Source: Suillus spraguei | Lineage: Eukaryota > Basidiomycota > Agaricomycetes > Boletales > Suillaceae | Reading direction: 5' to 3' | Assembly: GCA_016800925.1 (NCBI GenBank) | Contig: JABCPU010000013.1 | Span: 310,001 to 374,000 of the forward strand | Length of the DNA stretch: 64,000 nt | Part shown: piece after piece, positions 11,066 through 22,951 of the stretch | How positions within the stretch are numbered: position 1 is the first letter of the stretch | Layout of the letters: each line of letters begins with the position of its first letter | The notes under the pieces: model-generated | What the model was told of the DNA's origin: nothing | Databases searched by the model: none | Seen by the model: the letters and a program-made list of their open reading frames with translations, nothing else | Program-made: the position numbers and the translations under genes

Positions 11066-12810
11066 CCCTTGTCGTGAAACAATGGCTTATGTCAGTATTG
11101 GACTGTTGGCAGGTCGCGCAACAGCTACAACATAGTAGCGGTGGCTCTAACTCCCTTGACCAGTCAATTCCTTTATTTGATTCCTTCCCCCGAAGGCGCC
11201 GGTAAGCACGACGTTCCACGATCTATGCATATAGTATACATGTCTCTACTTGTCTGGCCGGTGTTTTCCAGAGTCATGTTCAACATCATTCACAGCAACC
11301 TAGAACCACTTCTCCCAAGTTCCTTCATACATACACGGGAAGGGTCTTCTTGTCAGCAACATTCATTCGGTCCTGTTCATGTAGAATCTCGTTGGTTTTA
11401 GTCCGCCGCCTTTTGTATTCGCAAGCCATCGAGTTCGCGCTAAGCTATGGGCAGCATTTTCTTACATCGTGACCGGCATATTTCTCATTCGTTATTTACC
11501 TGCACTCTATCGGTTGCATGTCTCTTGACGCATACGGAAGATCCGTGGCGGCCAAGGTGCTGGGCAGCAGTGCGGAGAGTAGAAGCCAACGCCAAGGTAC
11601 CTTCCTCCCGCCGATGCTATCTCTATCTCGAGTGTTGCATCCGTGTAGGACAGGATAACATCTCATTTTCACGCGCTCACTTTCAAGTTGACATGGCATC
11701 ATGCATGCACTGTATGATAGTGTTCCAGCGCTCTGCCCATCACCCTAGCGTGGTTCGTTCGAACGTGCGTTCATCTTTTGTAGCCACATTAAAATGCTGA
11801 TCGATCCGCTGATCCTGTTTGGTGTGTTCATATAGCTCAAGGCGTGAATTGCGAGGGTTCGCTGGATAGCATGCACAGAAAGTGGTTACCCTGGCAAACA
11901 CTCATACATTGGGTTTTACAAATTGAGGCTACGTGCAACATCACGCGGTGGACAATCATCGAGATCAATGATGTGCAGGTACAAGGACCCCTACGCAAAA
12001 ATGGTGAGATAGTTGCGAGAGATCCGAGGAACAATGAGCAAAAAAGTAACTACAGGAGACAACTTACAATGGGGAGGGATAGAAATGTGAAGGAAGACAA
12101 CAAGACATGGTATAAATGCAATGAGGATCGAAATCGTTTCAAGTACACTCCAGAAAGTCTGGCCCAGGGCTTGAATCGAACGTTGACCGAATTATATGGA
12201 ATTCAGCCAAGCGGAAGTGGGCGGGCAAACCTCTGACCATTTCCTGGATGTCCTCGCACGCACAGGACCATCATCATTTGCTTTACGATAGCAAGAAACA
12301 GCCTCGAAAGTAGAATCTGCCACTGGCAGTTCACCTTACATATACATATATACAGCGAATTTCCTGCTCCAATGACTTGTACGATGTTGCAGCACAGTTG
12401 TAACCCGGGGTTCTCATGTGACCGTGACATGCACGATGCCCCTGATCGATCGTCAATCAATGGAACCCATCCCATCCGCTTTAATGTTTACTGCAGTCGC
12501 TTGTTTTCTGAGTGTAATTTATATGTCAAGCTCCACAAACGTAGTAAGTCACTCCACCGCGCCGTGTTCGTACTGCTTCAGCATTGCAGCCCCATTAACC
12601 CTGTTGCAACATCTGTTGACCCCATGAAGTGGCTCTGGATCAATATTACCACAGAAAATTTGACCTATTGAAAACAAAACCCTCGTTCACTCGCACAACG
12701 TTCACGATTGAGAAAGACCAATTCAAAGCCCGTTGCACGTCACGAACCAGCAGGCTTGTTCCACCGCCGCCGGCAGCTGCCGTCTAGTTGACGGTCGAAG
12801 GCACAGTTTT
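11066..12810 (+). repeat. Long diverged direct repeat, copy 1
   Basis: This block is repeated, diverged, at about 14672-16480. Shared landmarks in the same order include GATTCCTTCCCCCGAAGGC (near 11178 and 14821), an ACAGCAACCT stretch (11293, 14936), CATACACGGGAA (11331, 14980), TTGTAACCCGGGGT (12400, 16012) and a CGTCACGAACCAGCAGG-type stretch (12738, 16391). Spacing changes show indels. No protein family is visible inside; a 130-codon frame at 11844-12236 is unsupported. The ends are approximate because I aligned by eye. Confidence 0.6.
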
Positions 12811-13109
12811 CTTGCTGGTGAATGGAGCGCCTTTGCTCATATTACTCGGTGCGAGGTCGAAGTTGTTCTTTGTGAGTTTCTTTTTTACGACCTTGCGGCG
12901 CTTTGTTGTGGCTCATTCGAAGTCATTGTCAGGGTCTCTCTTGTTCTTCAAAGTGAGCCGGCGCATAAATGCATCAACTGTTACAGGGCGGCAGCCGGAA
13001 TGCGGGTGTACACTGTCACGGTATGCATACTATACGACATGCTATCATGCTAATAAGAAGTGGATGAAGATTGGCAAGGTAATTTGAAAGTCCGTCACTA
13101 GGTCTGCGC

Positions 13110-14190
13110 CCCAAACTTCCTGTTAGGATACTCATTTACACTGATAACGCTAATACCGTGACTGTGTTCAATGTCTCCGCGTCGTCCAGGTAACCTGTAA
13201 AGAAAGCCTGAACGCATGAGCGTCTCTTATACGAACGCTCGATTGCACTCGGTTTCGCTATAGATCTAACCACCCCGTCCGTATATGATTCACATCTCAA
13301 TTCTTACATTACTTTCTACCGACTGCATCACCTTTCTATCCATCCCATGGTCGATATATCATTATTCTATATCGTCTGGCTATCACACCATATTGAACCT
13401 CGTTCTGTCGACTTTTATTTGTCTGGGATCGCTAGTCAGCTGGAAGACATCTACCCTTCGGAGCGAGCCGCACAGCACTCATCTATTGTGGCACGGACCC
13501 TCCGTAGCTGCAAACGGCGGATGTCGAAGCCTGTGCAGAAGAAGTTACATTTGCATGTAGATGTCCTGCATCGGGCTCGTACGTCCTTCGGATCGACACC
13601 AGGCCATGACATAGTCTGTTCCTAGCTTTGTTATTTACCGGATTATTGACTTTACAACTGCTGGGGGAACTGACGTGGCCTGATGCTGTCATACATCAGT
13701 CATACAGGAAGGTGCCCTTACGACACATACTCACCATGACCGCCAACGCCTTTACCTACGACCTGCCTTATCATAAAAATGATAGTATGGGGACTGGTGC
13801 AGACATCCTTATTCTGTCGGATTCGATAACGGCACATGACTCACTGCCATTATTGCGACGCTATTTGACAGACCGTGACGCAGTGTTTCCCTTCCGTCCT
13901 GCGCTATGGTTGACAAGCACAGGATCAATACCAACTCATAGTTGGTTCCTGCGGAGATCGCGTAATCATTGCGGTTGTGCAATGTCAGGCCATTCAATGA
14001 GGGCCGGGGGCGCAACAGCTCTGGCTATTACGGGAATGACACCGGATCCATCTAGGCAGCGGGTCAGTGGTCTCCTGATGAATTCAAAAAATACATATGC
14101 CAACACGCGTTCTTGCTAAATGCCTTACTGTATGGCTCAGCTCACACGCCTTCACACTCGGACACATTACATACCTGTTTGAAGACCATC
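13110..14190 (+). pseudogene. Ngaro/DIRS-type RNase H - tyrosine recombinase relic
   Basis: This is a degenerate plus-strand relative of the minus-strand element at 56.5-61.1 kb. Near 13120 the RNase H motif ILIYTDNANTVTVFN is readable. Near 13220-13400 a THERLLYERS segment leads to YIVWLSHHIEPRSVDFYLSG, matching the other copy after frameshifts. A 163-codon frame at 13628-14119 holds most of the tyrosine recombinase, including GELTWPD and the catalytic HSMRAGGATAL box. The downstream GRWSS..FRKYI block with the nucleophilic Tyr is scrambled here. Multiple frame breaks and a missing reverse transcriptase make it non-functional. Confidence 0.72.
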
Positions 14191-14671
14191 AGAAAGTAGA
14201 TGTGGGCAAAGGTGAGTGAATTGATGTGTTTGTGATCAGTCTTATATTCAGGTATTCACCTGCTCTCTCACTAGATAGCATTCTGTACTGGATCGTTCAT
14301 TTACGGTGGCAACCTTTGATGTCATAAACAGTTTGCTTGATAATCATTGAATCCTTTTCCTCGGAAAAACTCCGTAATCGTGATGGATAATGCAAGCACT
14401 CACAAGTCGAAGAAATAGTTCAACAAACTTTATCTAGTTTCTGTCGTGCTAATAACCGAGTGGAGCATGGGCTCGAGTAACACTGAACTTGAGGAATCAG
14501 CATGGTCAGTTGTGAAGCCAAGTGCGAGCTTGCCATTCTGGGGTACTTCACGCTCGCAACAAGCGGGACCCTTTTGTTTGTGGGTTCCACAAGTAAACAA
14601 AGCGGCGAAGGGCGATATGAAAGTAGCTGTAGTAGGGTCAGATATTTTACATAATGTGCCCGGCAACTCCA

Positions 14672-16480
14672 GAGCCCTTGTCATGAAACAGGGCTTATGT
14701 ATTATGCAAAACGTTTGTAGGGTTGCGCAGCAATTACAACATTGTCACGGCGGCGGCTCGCTGCGACGCTGCCAGTCCGGGGCCCGAGCCAACTCTCTTA
14801 ACCAGTCAATTCCTTCAATTGATTCCTTCCCCCGAAGGCTTGTATACAACATTCTCAACGATCTTTGCAACACATGTCTTTAATCGTTTATAGTGTCTGG
14901 CCGGCATTTCTCACTGAGTTATGTTCAACACCCTTTACAGCAACCTCGGCTAGAACGGCTTCTCCCATGTTCCTTCAGACATACACGGGAATCGCCCTCC
15001 CATGATACATCCATTCAGTCTGTTCGTGTAGATTCTCGTTAGCTTGAATTTATTCGCTCAATGCCTTTTGTATTCGTAAGTCATCGGGGACGTAGTATCT
15101 TCTTACATTTGACCGACGGCCCATTCCACATTCCCTGTTTACTTGCACTGTATCAATTGTCAGTCATCGGAGTCCGTGTCTCTCTTGACGTGCACAGAGG
15201 ATCGACCGCCGTAATGCGAACAGTGGGAGCCGACAGCGCACCTAGGTTGTCTGCATGGCACGAAGGCGTACGAGTAAACCCGGCAGGATCAGTATTTGGC
15301 TACAAGAGACGAACGCGTGACCGAAAGCACAGCACTAGGGTGATAGGCAAAGCTCTGGAACAGCATGCGCGCGGACTGTTGCGCAAAAATAACGACATGA
15401 TGGCGAGATCTGTGATGTGACTCCGATGAGGGAGGGCTATGTGGGATCCGGACTAAACCTTGTCAGAAAAAGTAAATCATTTCAGATGCCGATGATCAGC
15501 AGCCATGGTACATATCACTACAGGCGCTTAATGGAACGTTTGGGGGTCCAAGCCTTGGCAGGCGCACAAGAAATTATTTTAGGCGCCCGGATCAACATGT
15601 AGGTGCCTGGGGTGGCCGCTGGGCCGACGTTTGGAGGTTGATGCGCAGAGGAAACCATTTGAGGCGCACATCCGCATACAGGGACCTGGATGTTTGGGGC
15701 TGACGGAACCCATCTCGCCTGCTGCATCAGATCTTTATCTCTCGTATACTTGCCTGTCTGCATATACTGTCTCTGTGTTTGCCTAATTTCTATCCACTTG
15801 CTAACAGATTGACGATTTCCCACATCATCATTATGTTCGGGTCCTTGCACACACAGAGCCGATATTTGCCACTTTTTGGTAGTGAGAAACAGTCAGTAGC
15901 GGAATATGATATCACTAGTAGTTCACCTTACATGTTGTACAGCAAGCTCTCCCCAAGTAACTTCAAGTTGTCGAGGCAAGGTTATTCAGAACGATCTTGG
16001 TTGCAGATCCACTTGTAACCCGGGGTCCCATGACTCATGGGATTAGTCATCAACCAATGGAATCTAATGTTGTTTAGGGCAAGCTTCGGCGGATCTGTTC
16101 TGCGAAGTGCACGATGCAGGTAATATATGCCAGTCTACTATGATTTTTCCCAAATTTCATGAGTTATGATCATAAATATAAAGTCTTCGAAGATCAGGCT
16201 GTTTCTAATCGAGCTAAGGCTCAAGGGTATGGAGCGATGACCAATGTGGTGCCATCCCCCAGCTGGCTACCGAGACTTGGTCATTGGCAGATAAAATGTG
16301 AGCGAGTTACTTCAGGTCATCGGGACTATTGACTTCCAACTGTAATTCATATGTCAAGAAGATCTACAAGCAATTTAGACGCTTGCACGTCACCGTAACA
16401 AACCAACAGGTTTATTATTCCCACCGCCACTGGCAGGTGCCGTTCAGTTGAAGGTTGCGTGCAGACCCTTTCATCGATGT
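14672..16480 (+). repeat. Long diverged direct repeat, copy 2
   Basis: This is the second copy of the block described at 11066-12810, in the same orientation and separated from it by the recombinase relic. The copies differ by many substitutions and several indels, so the duplication is old. The pair could be very long terminal repeats, a segmental duplication, or two insertions of one element. Confidence 0.6.
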
Positions 16481-16743
16481 ACATGATGTAATTGGCGCGA
16501 CTCGGGAATAACTCATTACCGTCACTGTATCTCAAGGTGGACCGGCTGCGTATCTCACTATGGTTAATTTCCGGCCCTGTGGACTATGGCAATCTTGCAG
16601 CTGTTTGGATAAATACTACTGGAATCATGCGAGGTTCTTTTTGAAAGATTTGACGACAGCACCATCAGTATGACTTTAGGTTTACTACAAGTCCGTGCGT
16701 TCAATGACTGTTCTTTTGTCATTAACAACTCATCTTCTTTCAG

Positions 16744-18708
16744 GTGTCGCCGCCAGGGCCCTCGTACATTTGTCTTAGTGGATTTATAGTATTGGTTCGT
16801 TCTGACTCTTTTCGGATGCATGTACTCGTTGCTGTCCTTGTTGATTGTGAGCGGTCGCTACCGGGTGGTATCTGGCTAACTCCATGACAAATTGTTCTAT
16901 AGCGCATCATGCTGACTATTGACCACAGTTCTCGCTGGTGTCCCTCCTTATAAAAGAGAAGGTGTGCAATTACCATCCATCCCTTGACAAATGACGCACA
17001 TTTCCACCAGCTTTATGTCAATGAAGTCGTCCTAGGAACCGGCTTCGGAATTCTCATTGGTCCTCTCGTTTCCAACATCTTCGCTCCCCGTTCATGGGGT
17101 TCCTTGAATAACACCATAACACTAGAGTTCACGCGCATTGTCCTTGTAATCGGCTTGTTCGCAGCTGGAGTCGAATTACCACGTGCATATATGAAAAGGC
17201 ATGCCAAGGGTTTACTAGTAATGGTTGTGCCCACCATGGCGTTTGGCTGGGTGGTGGTAGCTGGTAAGTTATTGCAGGTGCAATTACGCACCACTGATCA
17301 CCGTTGTCAGCGATCATTCACGTGTTGTTCCCGCGACTCGATTACGTCTCAGCCCTTTGCATCGCTGCTTGTTTGACCCCTACGGACCCGGTGACATGTG
17401 CTGCTATCACGCGTTAGTTCTGCCGATCATGAAATATCGCTTATATCTACAGCTATTTTACAGGTGGGAAATTTGCCATGAAACACGTTCCCGAGGGTAT
17501 CCGCCATATCTTGTTGGCCGAGGCCGCAGCTAATGACGGCCTTGCCTACCCTTTTCTTTCGATATCCATATACCTCACCGTGGAGACGTCCGTTCAAACT
17601 GCTATTGGCAAGTGGTTTTTGGTGGGATGGCTATGTTTGTGCTATCGGGTCCTCGATGCCTTGTAAGGTTCTCAACATTTTTACTACAGACCAGGTCATC
17701 CTTGGCACCATTTTAGGAGCCAGTCTAGGTCAGTGATGTCGCTCGACCATCTGAACGCATGTATCTGATTGCATTGCATTTGTAATTGGACAGGATTTAT
17801 GTTCTCCAAGCTCATGAAGATATCCCATAATAAGCACTTTATAGATCGTGAATCGTACATCGCCCAGTACCTGGCTCTCTCCATCTTTACCATGGGAGTT
17901 GCGAGTACAATTGGCGCGGATGATCTTCTTGCAGCATTTGCAGCAGGTTTGCGTGCAGTCTGTATGCTTCATCTATCACTAAGGTCTGACATTCCCACCA
18001 GGCTGTGCAATATCCTGGGATGGGCACTTCCATGAACAGACAGAAGATGACGCTTTCGCTTCTGTCATAGATTACGTCCTGAACTGTTGCTGTTTCATCT
18101 ACATTGGTGCTTGGCTACCTTTTTACGCATATGACTCTCCCGAGTATGGCATCACCCCGTGGAGGCTTGTTCTCCTTGTGATCGCTATTATGGTCTTGAG
18201 GCGCATTCCATTCTTATTGGCGGTACATAAATTTGTTCCCGAAATTACGTGCTGGCAGGAAGCTTTATTCGCTGGTCACTTCGGTGAGTAGCTCTTTGGT
18301 TTATAGCATCGCTTTCACCTCAAGTTTTTGAATACTGTATGCAGGTCCAGTAAGTTTATCGAATACCATTTTTGATCACTCACCAATGCATCCGACTAGA
18401 TGGGAGTCAGCGCAATCTTCGTATCTACTCTAGCGCTCACGCGTTTGCCTACTCCGGAGAACCCACCTGCAGACCAAGCACAGTACCTCGCTGCAACTAT
18501 TCAGCCTATAGTATCCTTTGTCGTCCTTGGTTCTATTGTCATTCGTAAATATCATGGCGGATAGTGATATACTTGTCGCTGATTTCGAATCTACATAGAT
18601 GGCTTGTCTATTCCGTTCTTCAACGTTAGTCGTGTCGCACACACTCGCACGACTTCGTTAAGCAAGACATCGACCGATCATATTGAAGTTGCGAACCCGG
18701 TATGTTAG
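16744..18708 (+). CDS. NHA1: Na+/H+ antiporter (fungal Nha1/Sod2 type, CPA1)
   Basis: This is a plasma-membrane sodium/proton exchanger for cation homeostasis. The first clear codon is at 16744 (VSPPGPSYICLSGFIVL); the initiating exon upstream is not resolved. Exons splice to FSLVSLLIKEK, LYVNEVVLGTGFGILIGP, then ALCIAACLTPTDPVTCAAIT, LLAEAAANDGLAYPFL and STIGADDLLAAFAAG. The TPTDPV and AANDGLAYPF motifs carry the acidic residues essential for cation exchange in this family. About ten membrane segments follow the family order, ending GLSIPFFN. After this only about 25 residues remain before TAG at 18706. That resembles short Sod2 rather than long-tailed Nha1, but the last bases GTATGT form a good splice donor, so a tail exon may be missed. 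Confidence 0.85.
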
Positions 18709-19180
18709 GTAGTCTGGCGGCCGCCATTTTTTTTGGTATATTTACAGTATCTATGACGAGTCTCGACGTATATTTTTCACCATAGATTGTAACTAGCTTT
18801 GCGACTCTATGTATCATTACTCCGCCCCTCTTTGGCATTAATGCTTTCCCCGATGTTTGAGCACCATATTTTCCTTGATCATGCAATCTAAAAGCGCACG
18901 CACCCTGCCAGTAGGTTTTCCAAGCGCGCAATCTGATTCAACAACTTGTTTTCCCTCCTAGCTTCAGGTCTGGTTCCAGCTTGCCCCCAAAAAAACTCCA
19001 AATGAATGGTAGAGTCTGCTATGACAGAAACACGCTAACTTAAATGACTTGCTCTTGTGTACAGTGTAATTGGAATCAAAATCACGGAAATATTGCGACA
19101 TGCATTAGGGTATTAGGGAGCAGACCTTTGCGACTCCGCCAGCGTCGTGCAATAGGTTCACTCATAACATCGACCCTCGT
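18709..19180. other. Intergenic, nothing recognised
   Basis: This is the 3' region shared by two convergent genes. If the antiporter has a spliced cytoplasmic tail, its exons would lie here, but I see no frame with the acidic, Ser-rich composition typical of such tails. Confidence 0.4.
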
Positions 19181-20229
19181 CTAGCCTGCAGTAGACTCGC
19201 TGTGAGCAGACTGCAGAACTACGTTTTGATGAGGAACGGTGCTTACCATATGGGAGGCCCTGTTGTCTTTCGTTAGGAGATCGTTCAGGCATCGAACCAC
19301 AATCCCCACGCCTTCCTCGACAGCATTCCTCTCCGATTCTCGCACTCTCCCTAGCACTCGACAGAATCGGTCTGGGTGCCAACGAAGGAGAGCAGCGCGT
19401 ATCCTCTCCTTCGGTGACTGCTCTGGGGAATGGGCTGTCGACAAAATGAATGCTCCAATTCCCTCCGGAGTGATTTCACTTGGAGTTAACGGAGGAATAA
19501 GTAGTGGCCATGGAATATCACGGAATTTTAGAACGATTCCGTCATACGCAGCGGATAGCGCTACCCATCGCAACTCGTACACGTTCCAGGCGTCTATTAT
19601 TGCTCGTTCCAGCCTCGCTCGTTCCCTCATCACTCTTTCCTTCGCCTTCTCGGCTTCCCGCTTCGCTCTTCAGCAATAATATGTCTTTCGCTGTCCCTCC
19701 GCTGGCGAACGCGGGCTTGGATTCGTCTGACCTCGTTTTGTATCAGGCGGTTCTTCTCGTCCTCGCGCTCTCGCATTCTTCGTCTCATATCCTCTTCGTA
19801 CGTCATCCACCCATGCGCCTCCACCTCATATTCGTATAGGAATTCGTCCCGCATTCTGTGACGAAGGTCCTCCGTCTCCGTAGGCTTCATCCAGCGGCGC
19901 TCATGGGTTGGCCGGCTGGCCAAGTGAATTTGATCGTTCACCCATTGCTCTGTTGGGTTTTCATGTCTGTCGTGCATGTAGTGCTCTTGCTCCTTGACGC
20001 ATGCTAGTGCGTGAGGATTTATGCGTTTCCATTGGACAGGACAAGCGCTGACATAATCATGTGAGCGAGTCCGATCTTCATGTCGCGGAAAACGTAGTTG
20101 GGATGCTGGTGATGGAGAGACTGGTAGCTCAGCTACTTTAGCACACCTGAGCTGGGAAAGTGAATTAGGATAGCGACGACTGCTAATTGCTCTGGGACGG
20201 ATGTGATGTGTGTAGTCTGGGTCCATCAT
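19181..20229 (-). CDS. NFKBIL1-like protein with degenerate J domain
   Basis: Two minus-strand frames join through a probable 50 bp intron (GTTCGC..GCGAAG, about 19657-19706) so that RRIQAR reads on into REAEKAKERVMRERARLERA. The result is a charged, Arg/Glu-rich coiled-coil protein with a C-terminal block containing ALLRWHPDRFCRVLGRVRES and VGIVVRCLNDLL. The HPD tripeptide in that block is the signature of DnaJ domains, and the arrangement resembles the C-terminal region of NFKBIL1-type proteins common in basidiomycetes. The start MMDPDYTHHIRPRAIS at 20229 is the first in-frame Met; an upstream exon cannot be excluded. Function in fungi is unknown; a chaperone or RNA-splicing link is conjecture from the animal relative. 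Confidence 0.65.
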
Positions 20230-20567
20230 TCAGTAAGTATCTGACGCAGGTTAGATTGGAAGGACGTAAAGATGACTGTGGTGCGTTATATCTTCCCAGT
20301 TCACCACCTGACGATAGACGCGAATGAGGGCGTGTAGAAAGCCTGGAGTGATTGACGAGTACGTGTGTTTGCCTCGTTTCTTCCGCTGGGACTAAACACG
20401 TTGCCACTTCATTGGCCTTTCCCATTTTGATCCAATCACCGCGTGCTTGAATTCTGATCACATTGTTCAACATGGGTGTACTGACCCTAATAGTGACAGC
20501 ATCGCCCGATACAACAGCTTCCCTACAAGCGTAAGATCCAAAACACAACATGGCCCCCCTAATTCCG

Positions 20568-21956
20568 TTACATAGAGCAGAATCCAGAGTCGCTAACGTA
20601 CTCCGCTGAGTCTCCTTTAATTGATGTTGCCTCAAGCCTGACCAGATCTGCAGATAACTTGAGAAGAGAAGCATAGCGGAAATAAAAATGCTTACTGAAA
20701 AATGGATGGGCTTGAGCCTCCCGTGCTGTCAGCCGTTTCTGATGATCGTAACGAAGTAATTTGTCAAGAAGGTCCAATGCCTCTGACGTCACAACCTGCT
20801 GGTTTTCAACATTAATAAAACGTGCCCAAGGCTGTCTTGGATAACTGGAAAGGGATATCAGCATTTGAATGCGTGATAGTGCATGCCACTGACGAGTGCA
20901 GAAGGGCCTCCATATCTGTTTCAAATGGTATATCATATGCCTTCAGGTATGCATCGAAATTGTCAGATCCTAAAACTCTCATGATTTTCAAGAGTTGGTC
21001 ATTATTGTCCGAACCACGGAAGAAATGCTCTTTGCGAAACAGCTACCGAATTATTAGAGGTATCTAAGCGAAACGCAGAAATGTCACGCACCATCGAAGC
21101 AAGCATGCACCCCACGCTCCACAGGTCAAGGCTGTAATCGTACAGCTTATACCCCACGAGCAATTCGGGCGCTTTATAGTACCGCGAGCCCACGCGAATA
21201 TGATATGGTGTCCCGGGATGATAGAATTCAGCTAGTCCCCAATCAATGACCCGTAGCTGTGGTTCAATTGATCAGCTATCTCACTGTGATGGAGAATATG
21301 TGGAACATACCTTTCGGTGTCGGTGATCAATCATGACGTTTCCTGGTTTCACATCACGATGCATAATTCCTCGCGAATGCACAAAATCCAAAGCCTCGTG
21401 AATTAGCATCAAAAGAAGCTCATGGGCTGGTTTATGAAGTTGTGGAACGTACCTTGAGGAGCTGGAAAGTATAGAACTTGATATCTACCTCGCAAAGGAT
21501 TGGGTATAGTGATTTCCACTCCACATTATCCACATATTCCATGATTAAGCTGTGGTATCTTGATGAAGGGTCTTGAACGACGTCAAGAAGGGCAACAACA
21601 TTTGGGCCTCCAGTGAGATTGCGCAAAATCTTAATTTCACGGTTGATTTTCTTGGGGGCTACAGGCTTGAGTACTTTGATGATACAAATCTCGGAGTTAG
21701 CGGTATCCAACCCTTCGAACACCTATGAAATGGTTGATTGAAAATCTGCGAAACACATCTACAAGATTCTCACCTCGCTATATTTCCCACCTCCTACACG
21801 ATCGAGGATCTCATAGCGTTCGGGAGAGCTCCATTCAATTCGGAAGTTGTCTGTATAATTCGTGCGGTAGCAGAAGTGGGAGAACCGACTTTGCTCACCA
21901 TAATCATACCATGAGCGTCCCAGTTGTGCATTTGCACCGGCATAGATACGAGCCAT
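20568..21956 (-). CDS. CKA1: Casein kinase 2 catalytic subunit alpha
   Basis: This is an acidophilic Ser/Thr kinase acting with CK2 beta in nucleus and cytoplasm. The start at 21956 gives [13 protein letters not shown], matching the conserved MARIYADVN opening of the family. Kinase landmarks in order are the Gly loop GGGKYSEV, the ATP lysine in [18 protein letters not shown], the CK2-specific DWG (VIDWGLAEF instead of DFG), [26 protein letters not shown], and [20 protein letters not shown]. Five or more short introns join in frame; one near 20855-20905 restores [14 protein letters not shown]. The last exon ends SGFCSM at a stop at 20568. The usual lysine-rich cluster after the ATP lysine is reduced here ([11 protein letters not shown]). 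The 5' end is 995 bp from the Sec7 gene. Confidence 0.92.
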
Positions 21957-22473
21957 AACCTGCCCCTCGAGGGAAAGACAAGAACTGGGACTTGACACGA
22001 GGCAGTGGATACGTCGTGCCCTACTGGGGCATCTAGCTTACTGCTTAAAAGATTCAGAGCGGTGGATTCTGGACAGCCGCTCGGTTGCGGTAGCTTTTGA
22101 AGCCGGAAAAGGCTGTGATGAAATATCATCACAACAGCAACAGTATATCCGTATATTTGGTGGCTTACGTACACCTACGCATTTGCATCGTCACTCTTTT
22201 CCTTACCCATCGTCGTCGCCCCGCAATCCAGAACATGCTTTTGTTCTATTTCGTGTGTCTCATCGGTATTTCTCGTCGTTGGCCACGACTTGTTTCCACC
22301 GTGATTTCCTGATTTAGCCTGACTGTTCAGGCTGCACTACTTAGCACACTTGTGCAATGGTGCTGTTCTATTGACTCATAGAAACACCTGAAGTAGATTC
22401 AGAATGATATATATTGAAGTTTCTATGCTGATAAATTCATGGGGGTTGGTGCCCAGAAATCACTCATTTTATC

Positions 22474-22740
22474 ATGTCTCAACTCTCATCCGGGAAGGTT
22501 CCACAGCGTCGATTCTCAATCTTTGACTTGGTAAGCTTAATGAACATATGCTAGTACTTGTTCTCCGACTAATGGAATAGAGCTGTGAGTTCTGAAGTGC
22601 ATCGTGTGTGCATTATGGACTAAGTGATACAATGACAATAATAGCATCAGAAAATTGACATTTGCGATGTTCGCGCGACGCTTGGTTAGGTGCTTTCCTT
22701 CCAGATGTATCATGAATTCAAATGTGGCTTAAGGACGGGA
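22474..22740 (+). CDS. Possible small multi-exon gene, unknown
   Basis: An ATG at 22474 opens MSQLSSGKVPQRRFSIFDL, immediately followed by a consensus donor GTAAGC at 22531. Further short segments flanked by GTGAGT and AATAG signals follow, one frame reading IRKLTFAMFARRLVR. The pattern suggests a tiny spliced gene, but I could not find a unique in-frame splice chain or a family. It lies between the divergent CK2 start and the 3' end of the Sec7 gene. Confidence 0.2.
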
Positions 22741-22951
22741 AGATGCGGTAATAATAGTGGACAATATAGCAATAGTGATGAGTAGAATGGAAGAGCAGAA
22801 CGATTGAATATACATGAATGGGATGCGTGAGATATAGAGCAGATTTCAGAGGGAGACCGAGAACAAACAGAGACCCTGGACACTGTGACAAAGTTTTAGT
22901 GGTCGGCATATACATATACTACAAGATAAAAGTCTCACCGAAAGAAGACTG

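Noticed and set aside
11844..12236. 130-codon plus-strand frame inside the long direct repeat
   Set aside because: The corresponding part of the second repeat copy (about 15300-15600) does not keep the frame and no domain is visible.
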